Shown in pieces: positions 51,105 to 61,600 of a stretch of 64,000 nucleotides of DNA. Source of the stretch: Fereydounia khargensis (taxonomy: Eukaryota > Basidiomycota > Ustilaginomycetes > Urocystidales > Fereydouniaceae). Both the position numbers and the translations under genes were made by a program. How positions within the stretch are numbered: the first letter of the stretch is position 1; each line of letters begins with the position of its first letter. The stretch lies in assembly GCA_026413255.1 (NCBI GenBank), contig JAOCZO010000028.1, positions 60,827 through 124,826 on the forward strand. The letters are read 5' to 3'. The notes under the pieces were generated by a model. The model was not told where the DNA came from and made no database searches. It was given only the letters and a program-made list of their open reading frames with translations.

Positions 51105-52787
51105 TTATGCGCGGATGGCGGTGGATTCCTTCCTCGCCTCGTCTCTGAGGATACGGCGGAGAATCTTGCCGGACGGGCTCTTGGGGATCGCGTCGAGGAA
51201 GTGCACGCCGCCGCGCAGACGCTTGTGGTTGGCGACCTGTTTAGCGGTCCACTCTGCGATTTCACGGGACAGGGCGGCCTTGTCTTCGGCACTGGCCTCG
51301 GGCTTGGCGACCACGTAGGCACGCGGGAGCTCGGTAGCCTGCTCCTTGTTGTCGATTCCAATGACGGCTACGTCTGCAACCTTGGGGTGGCCGAGCAGCA
51401 GCGCCTCGAGCTCAGCCGGGGGGACCTGAAAGCCCTTGTACTTGATGAGCTCCTTCTTGCGGTCCACGATCCAAAAGTATCCGTCGCGCATGATGGCAAT
51501 GTCGCCTGTCTTGAACCAGCCATCCTCGGTGATGCAGTCGATCGTGGCCTCGTGGTTGTTCAGGTAGCCCTTCATCACGGTGGGCGAGCGCACCCAGAAC
51601 TCACCGGGCTTGCCGCTCTCGCCCTGCTCGTGACCCACATCGCGCCCCTCATCGTCCACCAGACGCGCCTCGACACCGGCAAGCAGACGCCCACAGCTGC
51701 CCATGTAGGTGCGGTAGTCCTTGGCAGAGATGTAGGTAGCAGTCGGCGACGTCTCGCTCAGGCCCCAGCCCTGCGTGACGCGGAGATGCGGGAACTTGGC
51801 CTCAAACTCCATGCTCAGCTCGGATCCGAGTGGTGCGGCACCAGAGAGCACCCACTTGAGCGTAGACAGGTCATACTTGTCCGTGCGCGCGTCCTTGGTG
51901 AGCTGGACAAGGATCGGAGGCACAACGTAAGCAATGTTACACCTGTGCTTCTGGATCGCAGAGCAAAAGACGTCAAGGTCGTACTTGGGCACGACGACGG
52001 TCGAGGCACCAATGTAGAAGGAGAGGTGGACGAGCTTGGCAAGACCAAAGATGTGGTTGAAAGGCAGCACACCCATGTAGACGTCTGACTTGCCAATGTC
52101 GTCGTCAAAGGTGCGCACGATAGCCTCGGTGACGCTGGTAATGTTGTTGTGGGTCAGCTGGACGCCCTTGGGCTTACCGCTGGTGCCACTCGAGTAGGCA
52201 ATGTAGGCGTCCTCGTTCTTGTCGTCCACAACCTGGTGGGGCTCGAGGAGGTTCTCGGAGAGGAGAGTGCGCGCGTCCTGCTCGCCCTGGTCACCGGACT
52301 TGAGCTCGTCCGTGTCGTCGAGGATCCAGAGACGGTTCTGGCCGTTGTGCGACTTGAGGCCGGCACCAGCAAGCTCGAAACCCTTGCGGGCGGTGGGGAG
52401 GAGAGCGTGGTGTGCGAAAATGTACTGGATCTCGGCATCGTGGATGGGGTGCACCATCTCCTCCGAGCCATAAGCCGCGTTCATGGGAACGAGGACAACA
52501 CCGGCGCAGAGACCAGCGTACACGATCACAGGGTAGTATGTGCTGTTGGGGGAGAAGATACCGATGCGGGTGCCGGGCTGGAGGCCGAGCTTGTGTCGGA
52601 GCGCATAGGCAAGGCTACGCGACTTTTCGTAGAGGTCTCGACGGGTGAGCGTCTTGCCGTCTAGGCGGACAAAGGCAGGAGCCCAGTCGGGAACATTGTT
52701 CGGGTTGCGGTTGAGGAACTCGAAGAGACTGCCGCGGTTCTCGCGCGGCGGAGCGGGGTCATGGGACTGGATGATTTGAGGAGCCAT
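51105..52787 (-). CDS. Acyl-CoA synthetase / 4-coumarate-CoA ligase-like enzyme
   Basis: ANL-superfamily adenylating enzyme that activates an aromatic or fatty acid as its CoA thioester. Intronless, 560 aa from ATG at 52787. Motifs: P-loop-like AYSSGTSGKPKGVQLTH near residue 200, GWGLSETSP, YMGSCGRLLAGVEARLVD, GWFKTGDIAIMRDGYFWIVDR near 420, the hinge KKELIKYKGFQVPPAELE, and the catalytic lysine in PKSPSGKILRRIL near residue 548. This order is characteristic of 4CL-like fungal ligases. The C-terminus TAIRA is not a peroxisomal PTS1, although many fungal relatives end in SKL-type signals; a cytosolic enzyme is likelier. Substrate cannot be deduced. No partner biosynthetic genes surround it. 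Confidence 0.9.
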   Translation of the reverse strand: MAPQIIQSHDPAPPRENRGSLFEFLNRNPNNVPDWAPAFVRLDGKTLTRRDLYEKSRSLAYALRHKLGLQPGTRIGIFSPNSTYYPVIVYAGLCAGVVLVPMNAAYGSEEMVHPIHDAEIQYIFAHHALLPTARKGFELAGAGLKSHNGQNRLWILDDTDELKSGDQGEQDARTLLSENLLEPHQVVDDKNEDAYIAYSSGTSGKPKGVQLTHNNITSVTEAIVRTFDDDIGKSDVYMGVLPFNHIFGLAKLVHLSFYIGASTVVVPKYDLDVFCSAIQKHRCNIAYVVPPILVQLTKDARTDKYDLSTLKWVLSGAAPLGSELSMEFEAKFPHLRVTQGWGLSETSPTATYISAKDYRTYMGSCGRLLAGVEARLVDDEGRDVGHEQGESGKPGEFWVRSPTVMKGYLNNHEATIDCITEDGWFKTGDIAIMRDGYFWIVDRKKELIKYKGFQVPPAELEALLLGHPKVADVAVIGIDNKEQATELPRAYVVAKPEASAEDKAALSREIAEWTAKQVANHKRLRGGVHFLDAIPKSPSGKILRRILRDEARKESTAIRA

Positions 52788-52888
52788 GGTGAGGGAATGC
52801 AGCAGTAGTGGAGAGGAGAGGGGAGAGAGAGGTTTAAGTGCAGACCAGCAGCGCTTGTGGGGGGGGGGGAGGAGGAGGGGCTCTAGCG

Positions 52889-52932
52889 AGAAGACTAGGA
52901 GTAGCTAGGACTAGGAGTAGGAGTAGGAGGAG
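52889..52932. repeat. CTAGGAGTAG-type imperfect repeat
   Basis: Four to five degenerate units of AGGAGTAG/CTAGGA upstream of the CoA ligase-like start codon. Confidence 0.65.
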
Positions 52933-53668
52933 GCGGATGGGGATGAAAGGCGGGCAACGTGTGAGAGGCAGATGAAAGTGCGAGAGAATGGTGGTCTATA
53001 TATCCATGTGATTTAGTATAGTGAGCCAAGTAGCCGCTGCTCTGTTGAGCTCTGGAAGAAGGAAGCGGGAGGGGGTGAGGGGGGCGCTCAGGCACCGGCG
53101 GGGGAGCGGAGGGAGTGCTGTCATGTCCGCTGCAGGCTGCTGGTTAGCGCGAGGACTGGCGGGCGGGCGTACCGGTATCACCGGCAGAAGAAACCGGGGA
53201 TGAGGCAGCAAGCGAGTGAGGGAGAGCGCGGCTCAGGCCAAGTGCATCGAGACGCGACCTTGGGACCTTGAGATTGGACCTTGGTGGTCGCAAACCCCAT
53301 TGGGATGCCGCGAGACACGAGATGGCTGGGCGGGGGGTGATGAAACCAAGCCACTTGTGACAGGCGCGAAACTGAATCAGGACCATGGCTTGGCTTAGCA
53401 GACAGATAGAGGTCTATCTGAAAGCTGAGCTGTCATAGAATCCTGCCCTGATCGACCATGCCATGAAAGAGGGCGTGGGCGTGTTTCTCGGTTTTGCGGG
53501 GTTTCGCTGAGCCTGGTGCATATCCTGCCTGGTCCTGAACCTGTCCAGATGCAGATGTCTGGCTGCGGTGTGCTGCGGTGTGCTTCGCTGGGCGGGGCGG
53601 AATACTGTAGTGTGTCGGGCGTCAGCGGAGTGGCTTTGGGTGGCGGGCTGCCAGAGTGAGACATCGGC

Positions 53669-53693
53669 CATTCGCATTCGCATTCGCATTCGA
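53669..53693. repeat. CATTCG hexamer repeat
   Basis: About four tandem copies in intergenic DNA. Confidence 0.8.
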
Positions 53694-54535
53694 ATTTTGT
53701 GTGGTCCGCTGCGGCCTGTCTGTCTGTCTGTCCGCTTTGGCCTGGGTTTGGTCGTCACTCGGCCGGGCGGACGGGCGGGCACGCGCGCGGGCCGTCTGGC
53801 CTAGACCACCCACGCACGCGTCTCTTGTCTCGCTGTTTCGGTGTTCGCTCTACGTTAGGCCTCAGGCGAAATGCATCACGCGTGGGCAGGCGCGGCGCGT
53901 CTCAGCGCCAGCCCAGCCAGGTTAGGCCAGGCCTCTGCCTGAGACACTCGCCCCGTCCAATTTGTGTTGGAGCAAGAACACGTCCAGGGTGGCTCGTGCG
54001 AGGTGAGGCGAGGCAAGGCGATGCGAGGTGAGGCTGACCGCTGCCAATCTTGGCCGTGCGAGAGCTCCTTGGCCCTCCTCTGCAGTGCTTACTTGCTGGC
54101 ACTGCCACTGGTCGGCAGACAGAGAGGCAGGCGGGCGCCTGGGCACAGACAGAACTGCATTCATTCGCAGACAGCCGTACGGTAGCGGGCGGGCACAATG
54201 ACCCTCACTGTATCCGATCCCAGCGACTCAGTCGCTGTTTGGTCTCTCTCTGCTGATCGCCGCTCCACTGATACAAGTAAGTTACTGTACCTTGAGCGAG
54301 AGAGAGCAAGGGAGACAAGGGCTGGTACCAAACAGAGCCACCAGGTTTTCCCTAACGTGAAACTCAACCGTGCGAATGACCGACTGCAGCATTGCTGCAC
54401 GCCTCCGCGCACCCACACGCACACGCACTCGCATATCTGTCGCCCCACATACTGTACAGTAGTAGCTAGCCGGGGCCTGAACCCTCTGAACAGAGCAAGG
54501 CTGCCTTAGTGGCCTCGGTGCTGTTTACGTTACGT

Positions 54536-54557
54536 ACGGTACAGTACAGTACAGTAC
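54536..54557. repeat. GTACAGTACAGTAC element
   Basis: Three to four overlapping copies of a 5-bp AGTAC unit, same family as the array at 48129-48164 but in the opposite orientation. Confidence 0.8.
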
Positions 54558-54844
54558 AGCACAGTCCAGAAGATGCGTCTTGTCGCTCATCTTTTTTTTT
54601 GCGCTCTCTTTCCACTACGCTTGGCCGTGCATTGGCGAGGTTGGCGCTGTGGGTCTGTGCCTCTGGTGCTTTTGCTTTTTCTCTCGCTTTTGGGTTTTGC
54701 GTTGCGTTGGCATTTTGCACGACTGCTCCTGCTCCTTCCTGCCCCTGCTCCTGCCCCTGCTGCGTTGCGTTGCATTGAGCCGCGTTGTGTGCACGCTCTC
54801 TCCCCACACGGACAGCCAGACAGCCAGACAGCCACACAGGCAGT

Positions 54845-54845
54845 C

Positions 54846-54904
<59 letters not shown>
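54845..54904. repeat. (CAGA)15 tetranucleotide microsatellite
   Basis: Fifteen perfect CAGA units, preceded by degenerate CAGACAGC units from about 54810. It lies about 800 bp before the BEM2-like start. It forces long open frames encoding Thr-Asp-Arg-Gln repeats, which I do not consider genes. Confidence 0.95.
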
Positions 54905-54910
<6 letters not shown>

Positions 54911-55697
54911 CACACGCACTCAGCAGGCCCCTTGCTCAGCGCCGTCGCCATCATCCACGCTGCCTTGGCCTTTGGTCGTCACCACCATCATTGCCATCAT
55001 CTCCTTCCCTTCTCCTCCTCTTCACCACCCTCGATCACACCCACCCACTACCCCGTCCCGCACCCCCGTGGCTCTGGGCCCCGACTCCCGACTCTTCCCT
55101 TCTTCCTTGCCCTCCTCTGACGCGTGCTTCCTTCATCTGGTCGCGCCCCGGCAGGTCCATCAGAGGGGCGGTGCAAGAGGAATCCAAGTACACAAAGTAC
55201 GGTGCTCTGACTAAACCAGTATCGTCCGCACCTTGTCACGCTCATTTCCGGACGACCACTCCCCGTCTCTGTCGCTCGCAACCAACCTACGGACTGACCA
55301 ACCACACAACCAGCCGGACCCCTTGCCCTCACTTTTCAATCCGTCTCACGCCTCTTCTGCCCTCACAGCCTGACCCTCCGCGCCTCTCCTCTGCCGCCAT
55401 AGTGCTTTGACCCTCTCGCATTTGGCCTCTTTCCAGCATCACCCTACGCGCTGATCTGAACCCTTACAGCCCCGCTCGGTTCGAGCCAATACAAGCCACA
55501 TCCAACGTCATATCTCGCTCCAGTCCTCGGAATTGCTTGGCTAGCAACCAAATCTTACCCAACCTCACCCTCCCGCATAGCAGTCGCAGTAGGGATACAT
55601 ATCTACCCTCTCCGGCAAGATCGACCGAGTTGGCCAGCTGCCGCTTCTCCAACCTCATACTCACGTTCACTGTTCACTTGCACTAAAGTCTTCAACA

Positions 55698-58600
55698 ATG
55701 GCCCCACCTGCTTCTGGCCAGGCGCAGCATGGCGGCCAACAAAATATGGGTCGAAGCCACTCCGCTTTCAACTTTCTCCTCAGCAAGGCCAAGGCTCCCT
55801 TCTCCTCCTCGTCCAGCTCGTCCTCCGGGCTCAACACCTCCAACTCCCTCTCCTCAATTCATAGTCAGCAGGAGGATGTCTTCATTGATCCTTCCAACCC
55901 GTCTGCCTACCACCGACAACTCCAGCAACAGTTCCCCACCCAGCATGGCCCTGGAATGGCCTCTCTCGGACGCGGGCCAGCTCCTCAGCCTATCCCGAAC
56001 AGCGCTTCGCGATCCTCTACCTCTGACAGCTTCACAACTCGTCATGGCTCGTATGGAAGCCGTCCCAGCATGTCTGAAGAGGTTGCTGCTGTCTCCAGTC
56101 CCACCAAGCGCGGCTTCTTCAGTGGCATGAGCCGTGACCGCAAGGCCTCAAACGCCTCAGCGACCAAGGTCTCCATGCATAAGCCCGGCTTTGGTCATAG
56201 CCCTCTCGGCAAGGGCTTGAGACAGGACAGCTCCGGCCCTGCCTATGGCCAATTTAGCAAGAGTCAGTCCGACCTTCACGCCCGTTCCGAGTTTCCCTCC
56301 CCTGGCAACCCACCTGTCGAGCTTCCCAGAATCCCAGCTGCCTATGCCCAGAGCCCGCAAACGGCCGAACGCAATCAGTACCTACGCTCGCCTAGCCCCG
56401 TGATCAACTTCTCCCGCAGTGTTGACGACCTTGGGTCGGTTGACCAACCTTTCCAGACGTCCGCCTCCCACCAAGGGTCCCGCGACGTGTCTGGCCTCAG
56501 CCCCACCAGCCCTTACGCTGTTGGTGGGTCAGACAGGAGGGCAAACGACCTTAACAATTTGTCATCCTCACCAAACTTTCGCGACAGTCAGCAGCAGCAC
56601 CATTTTCAACATCCATACGGTCTGTCGCCTACGCCAAAGCAGTCAGACGGCTGGGCCCCCATGGCCGCCCCAACTTCAAACCACCTCAATCTAGCACCGA
56701 ATGCCAAGCAACACTCCCGCAAAGGCTCCAAGCTACACGCCCTTGGCTCGTCCCGGGACGGTAGTGGTGCTGTTCATGCTGGTGCCAAGGGCAGTCTGGC
56801 CATGTCGCTCGGCCTGATGAATCTTGGTGGTGGAAGCGGCTCGATCACGAGCCAAGCCACTGCTGCAAATCCCGGCTCTGAGCCGTCTGCTGCAAGCTCG
56901 GAGCCCGTGCCGCTGCCGCCGGGGGCATCCTATCAAGGTCTCCTCAGTCGGAACACCAACATTAGTCTCTCTCTTGCCCAGCTCAATGAGGAGCACACCA
57001 AGGGAAAGGAGAAGGAGAAGGACGTGACCAAGGGCTGGAAGTCCTACCGTGTGGTGCTCCAGGATGGCAAACTGTTCTTCTACAAGCCTCCAAGCAACAT
57101 TGCGGACGAGGTCAAGTCCCTCTTCCCGACCACCTTAGTGCGCAGTCCTTCGGAGCGTGCCATGCCGACTTCTCTTGGGTCTGTTCCAATTGGTCTCGGG
57201 CGGGATGCATCGCTTGATGTCAACCTTTTGGCAAACAGCGGCCTCGGCAAGAACGACCTACTTGCTGCCACATCGAGGAGCTCCGACTCCAAGTCACCCT
57301 CCACATCTCCTTCGCTCGCTCCAGTGCGACACAAGGGTCCTGCTCAGCGTCGTACCGGCCCAGTTCGCTCTGACAGTGCGCCTTCGCCTGCCGATCTGGG
57401 CAGCCGAGAACCCTCTCCGGCAGTACCCCCGCCACAAGCAAGCGATGCATGGGCTGGTCCAGGTCGTCATCCTGACTTGGTTCTGGCCCAGACAGCCGTT
57501 GCCCCTTCCAAGTGGGTCGACAGAGTCTCTCGTGCTTCGATCCCCGCTCTTGCAAACGAGCTTGTGCGTGCCACCCAGCTCCCGCTCACGAAGCCAGGTG
57601 CTCTCGCCGCCGAGGTGGTGCAGCAGACTGATGCCTTCATTTGTGCCAGTCTGACTGCCGCGGCTTGTTCTGAAGAGGGGCTCACAGGGCTCTTGGTCCA
57701 TGTGCGAAAGTTGCTCGAAGCAGAGATGCCAAAGCTGAGCGGCTCGGCCAAAGACCTTCTCTCTGACCGCATGGAACGTTTGGTCCGTCTGTCTATCGAG
57801 ACTGCCCAGAACGGAAAGGAGATTGTGCAGACACTACAGGCGATCGCGGACACTGCTGCACTGGCCGAAGACTCCAGAGTTGACCTCGCACGTCTTTTGT
57901 CACATATTGCCTCCGCAGAGCGCCAACCAGCTACCTCAGCCGCGATCAAAGTAGACTGGGCCGAAAAGCTGGCGAATGCTCCGAGCGCTGCAAGGCCCGA
58001 ACTAAAGGCTATCGCCAGGTGTCGCAGCATCTCCAGTGAGGTCTTGCTTCGGCTGGATCCTGCCGAAGTGGCTCAACAGATTCAGGTATTCCACGCCCAG
58101 GAACTCCGCATCATCCTGTCAGGTGGCATGCCGACGCTCGAGCTTGTGACCAACGCCAAACTCGGCCACACTGTGCGGGCTTTCAGCTTCGACTCGCGCT
58201 TTGCTCACCCTTTGACAAAGCTTGTTCTATCTCATCTGATTGGCGAGCCTGACGGGGGTTCCGCCAACGGAAATTCGTCCAACCAGTCGGGAGCCAGATA
58301 CCGAGCCTCAATCCTGCGACACTGGATCGCTATCGCCTCCTATCTGCTCAATTTGGGTGACCTGGCCGGCTGGATTGCCGTCACGTCAGCATTCTGCTCT
58401 AGAGCGGTCACTAGACTCGAGCAGACTTGGCGGTACCTGGCTGAAGGAGACAGGATCCTTGTGGCCAAAGAGTGGGCACCGATGCTTGGGAAGATTGGCT
58501 GGGCAGAGAGCCTGCCGACCCAAATCCAGGCGCTTCTCTCAGCGAACGGGGACCGAACAGCCATCCAGTCCCGTGACGGCGCCAAACTCCATGTTCTGCC

Positions 58601-61600
58601 GTACCTCGGTAGTGCAGCGATCAGGCTCAGACAGGCGACCAGTGGCACCGTCAGTGGACATGGAGATGCTGCCCAGGAGATTTCGGCTCGCGCATCCGAT
58701 GCCGAGGCCCTCTTCAACACTTGTCGCCGCTGGCGGGACGCGTGGAAGTTGGCCAAGGAGATGCCTTCCATCACCACAGCCGCTGAGCCCATCGCAGAGT
58801 ACCAGCTCTGTTTCCAACACTCTCTCAATGACGAGCGTGAAACTGCATGGGCTACCTACATGCAGAGTTCTCTTCAGCTCGAGCCAAAGGCTTTGGGAAA
58901 CATGGACGTTCGTGACCGTCAGACTACCCCGGCAGCACGCCCGAGTCCCGCTATCCAGTCTCTGGTGCCTCTCCTCTTCCCAGACCCGCTCCCTCATCTC
59001 AGCCTTCTCGACTCGGCAAAGGTGTTGGAGGAAGCCTTCGGTATCAGCCGTCGATCCCCTCAAGCTAAGGACCCGTTTGCGACCATCACGCCACGCTCCA
59101 TGCAGCGACCTGCTCTTAACGGCTCACCCCTGGTCCGCTCGTCAGCTTTTACGCCCCCACTTGGAAGCCGTAGTGGCAAGCTACTGGCGTTTACTAACGT
59201 CAGCGACTGGAGCACTACCTCTGTACCGGTGGAGGACCCCGCTTCAGTCATTCGCATCGGCAATGAGCTTGTGCTACGTGTTCTGCACGAGCCGAGTCTG
59301 TCGCTCCCGTCATCACCCATGAATGCAAAGCGCTTCTCGCAGGACTTTGGACGAGCAGCAAGGCCGTTGTCTCAGGTATCGAAGCGGTCAAGCTTGCCGG
59401 CCTCAAATAGGAGCTCTGTCGCCGAAATAGTCGTTCCTGTCCAGGTCGCTCTCAAGTCGGCAACCCTCGATAGGATGATTGACGTCCTCGTCATGGGCGT
59501 ACAACATGTGACAGTCAAGAACCCAGACGAAAATGGCGACTCGGCCAGCGCCACTCCTCGCAGATCTAGGCTCAACATGGACATGGACTCGTATCGAGCC
59601 ACGTTTCTAGCCACGTTCCGAAGCTTTTGCAGTCCTTCACAGCTGTTCGAAGAGCTGCGAAAGCGGTTTGTGGCTGCAGTCAATGCCAGCAGGGAGATGA
59701 CTGCATCCGACACTTTCCAGACTGCCAGCCAGTTCCCTTCTTGGATGACTGTCAACCCTGCTGGAAGTCATGTCGAGCCTGTCGACTGGGACGTGGTGTA
59801 CCGCATCCGAATGGGTGTCATTCTCACTCTGAGACTATGGATCGATCGTTTCCCTCAAGACTTTGCTGATGATGATACACTGTATCGCTCGGTGTATACC
59901 TTCATGAAGCACCCGGATCTCGACGCGTCTGCAGATGACCCTGACATTAACAAGATTCAGCTGGCGATCGCTCAGATTGACGGCATGTACCAGTCTAGCA
60001 TCATGAGCGCTAACACCCGACAGGAGGACAAGACCTATGTGGTATTCAGTCCAGTCAATGCAGCCGAGAAGAACCACAAGGCTGAGATTGACATGGACAA
60101 GGTGACTCCCGAAGAGCTCGTCGACTTCCTGGAGTCTATTGCGACAGTGTTCTTCGACAAGATCGTGGAGCGTGACTTGCTGGTCGTCTGCGAGCTTTTT
60201 GAAAGACAGGCAACGCATCCCACTGCCTGGTACGCTGCTCGCCACAGCAACTTCCAGCCTGGCGAAGACGACAAGCCTGTCAACAGCATGTATTCGCTGA
60301 TGGACGTTCTGAAGCAACCAGGACCCGGAAGTAAAGATCAGCCGACGTTACAGCAGAAGCTACCGGCTGCTGTCAGGGATGCACTGGCAGCTCAGAGCCT
60401 TCTGAGGGGATGGGTTGCCATTCATATCATCGAAGAAGGACTCGGGGTGGTGCGAAGGCAGAAACGACTCGAGAAGCTCATCGACGCGGTGTGGATCTGC
60501 CGTGCCCGAATGGCTCGTACCCGAATGGACGACTCGACATCTGCCTTACTAGACGGGCCAACCCCCTTCAAGGAGGCCACGATTGGATCGTTCGTGGAGA
60601 ACGCGATCCTTGGCAGCTTGAGTTCCTCGGAGAGCCGTATCTTCCTTCGTGCTTGGCAGGCAGTTGCAATCTCGCGCGGCGGCTCCGGTGACACGCTCGG
60701 GGACCTTTTCCCCTCTGGAGATCTGCAGCCTCTACGTGCAGCCTCTGCGGGTTCGAGCACACCTGACATTGGATGGGTCTTGAGCTGTCTCGCTGAGGCC
60801 ACTACGAGGTCTATGGTTCCTCCCGCAAGCGGATCAGAGGCGTCAGAGATCGGGCTGATCGACTTTGAGAAGCGCCGAACTATCTGGGCGCTCATTGAAA
60901 GCTCACTGCGCCTGAGGCCACCGTGCAACTCGGCTTCCTTGGTGGATCTAGCAGGAGCACGTCTCAAGGCGATGCAATCAGCGCTAAGCCGAGTAACGTG
61001 GGATCGGCGCGCGTTCCGCGAGGATGCTGCTCGCGAGGCGAGAGACAGCCCTCTGCCGACTCAGAAGACAACGCTCCGACTGAGCAGCTCGTCAAAAGCG
61101 CTTCCTGGTCTGTCCAAGCAACAGCAAGACAAACTGCGACGCGACCGGGCCGCCCTCGAGATGATTGACTCGATGGCCTCCCGACCTCAGATCTCTTCGA
61201 GACAGTCAAGTATGCAGGCGTCAAACGACCAATCTTCGATCGCCAGTGTCGGCAGCGCTCCATCATCAGGAACCAGCCTGGCGCCTCCTGATAAGGCAAC
61301 GATCCGGGCAAGGAGAATGACGGCTCTATTCCGTGGCGCTGTCCGTCCTCTGATCTCGGAGAAGCAAGAGGTGCCTGCAAGGTCGGCGAATGAGCTTATG
61401 CGACTTACACCAGTACAGAAACCGTCGATCGCCGCTGGTCTCGCTGGCGCTGAGGTCGCGATTTGGCACAACTCGCAGCGTTCGTTCATCTTTCACTTGA
61501 CGTCCGAGGAAGGTGCCAAGTACCTGCTTCAAGCGCCGAACCAAGCCGAACTTTCCGAATGGATGGCGCAGATCAGTCGCGTAGCCAAGGAACGAACTGT

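Larger units (their letters stand above)
52788..55697. other. Very long divergent intergenic region, CoA ligase-like / BEM2-like
   Basis: 2.9 kb, repeat-rich, with no supported gene. Contents: G11 (52859-52869), CTAGGAGTAG repeats (52889-52932), CATTCG repeats (53669-53693), short TCTG repeats near 53720, GGCGA-type repeats (about 54003-54033), GTACAGTAC elements at 54451-54463 and 54536-54557, a CCTGCTC array (about 54725-54755), and (CAGA)15. The last 700 bp are C/T-rich and may be the BEM2 5' leader. A weak spliced ORF candidate is in the findings. Confidence 0.55.

Noticed and set aside
51105-52787. CoA ligase-like gene as part of a secondary-metabolite cluster
   Set aside because: Neighbours are a flippase subunit and a polarity regulator; no synthase, P450 or regulator is present.
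54573-55410. Plus and minus open frames across the (CAGA)15 array
   Set aside because: They exist only because a tetranucleotide repeat has no stops in several frames; flanking sequence is low complexity and there is no homology.
55460-55500. GGTTCGAGCC resembling a tRNA B box
   Set aside because: No matching A box or cloverleaf stems around it; it lies in the probable BEM2 leader.
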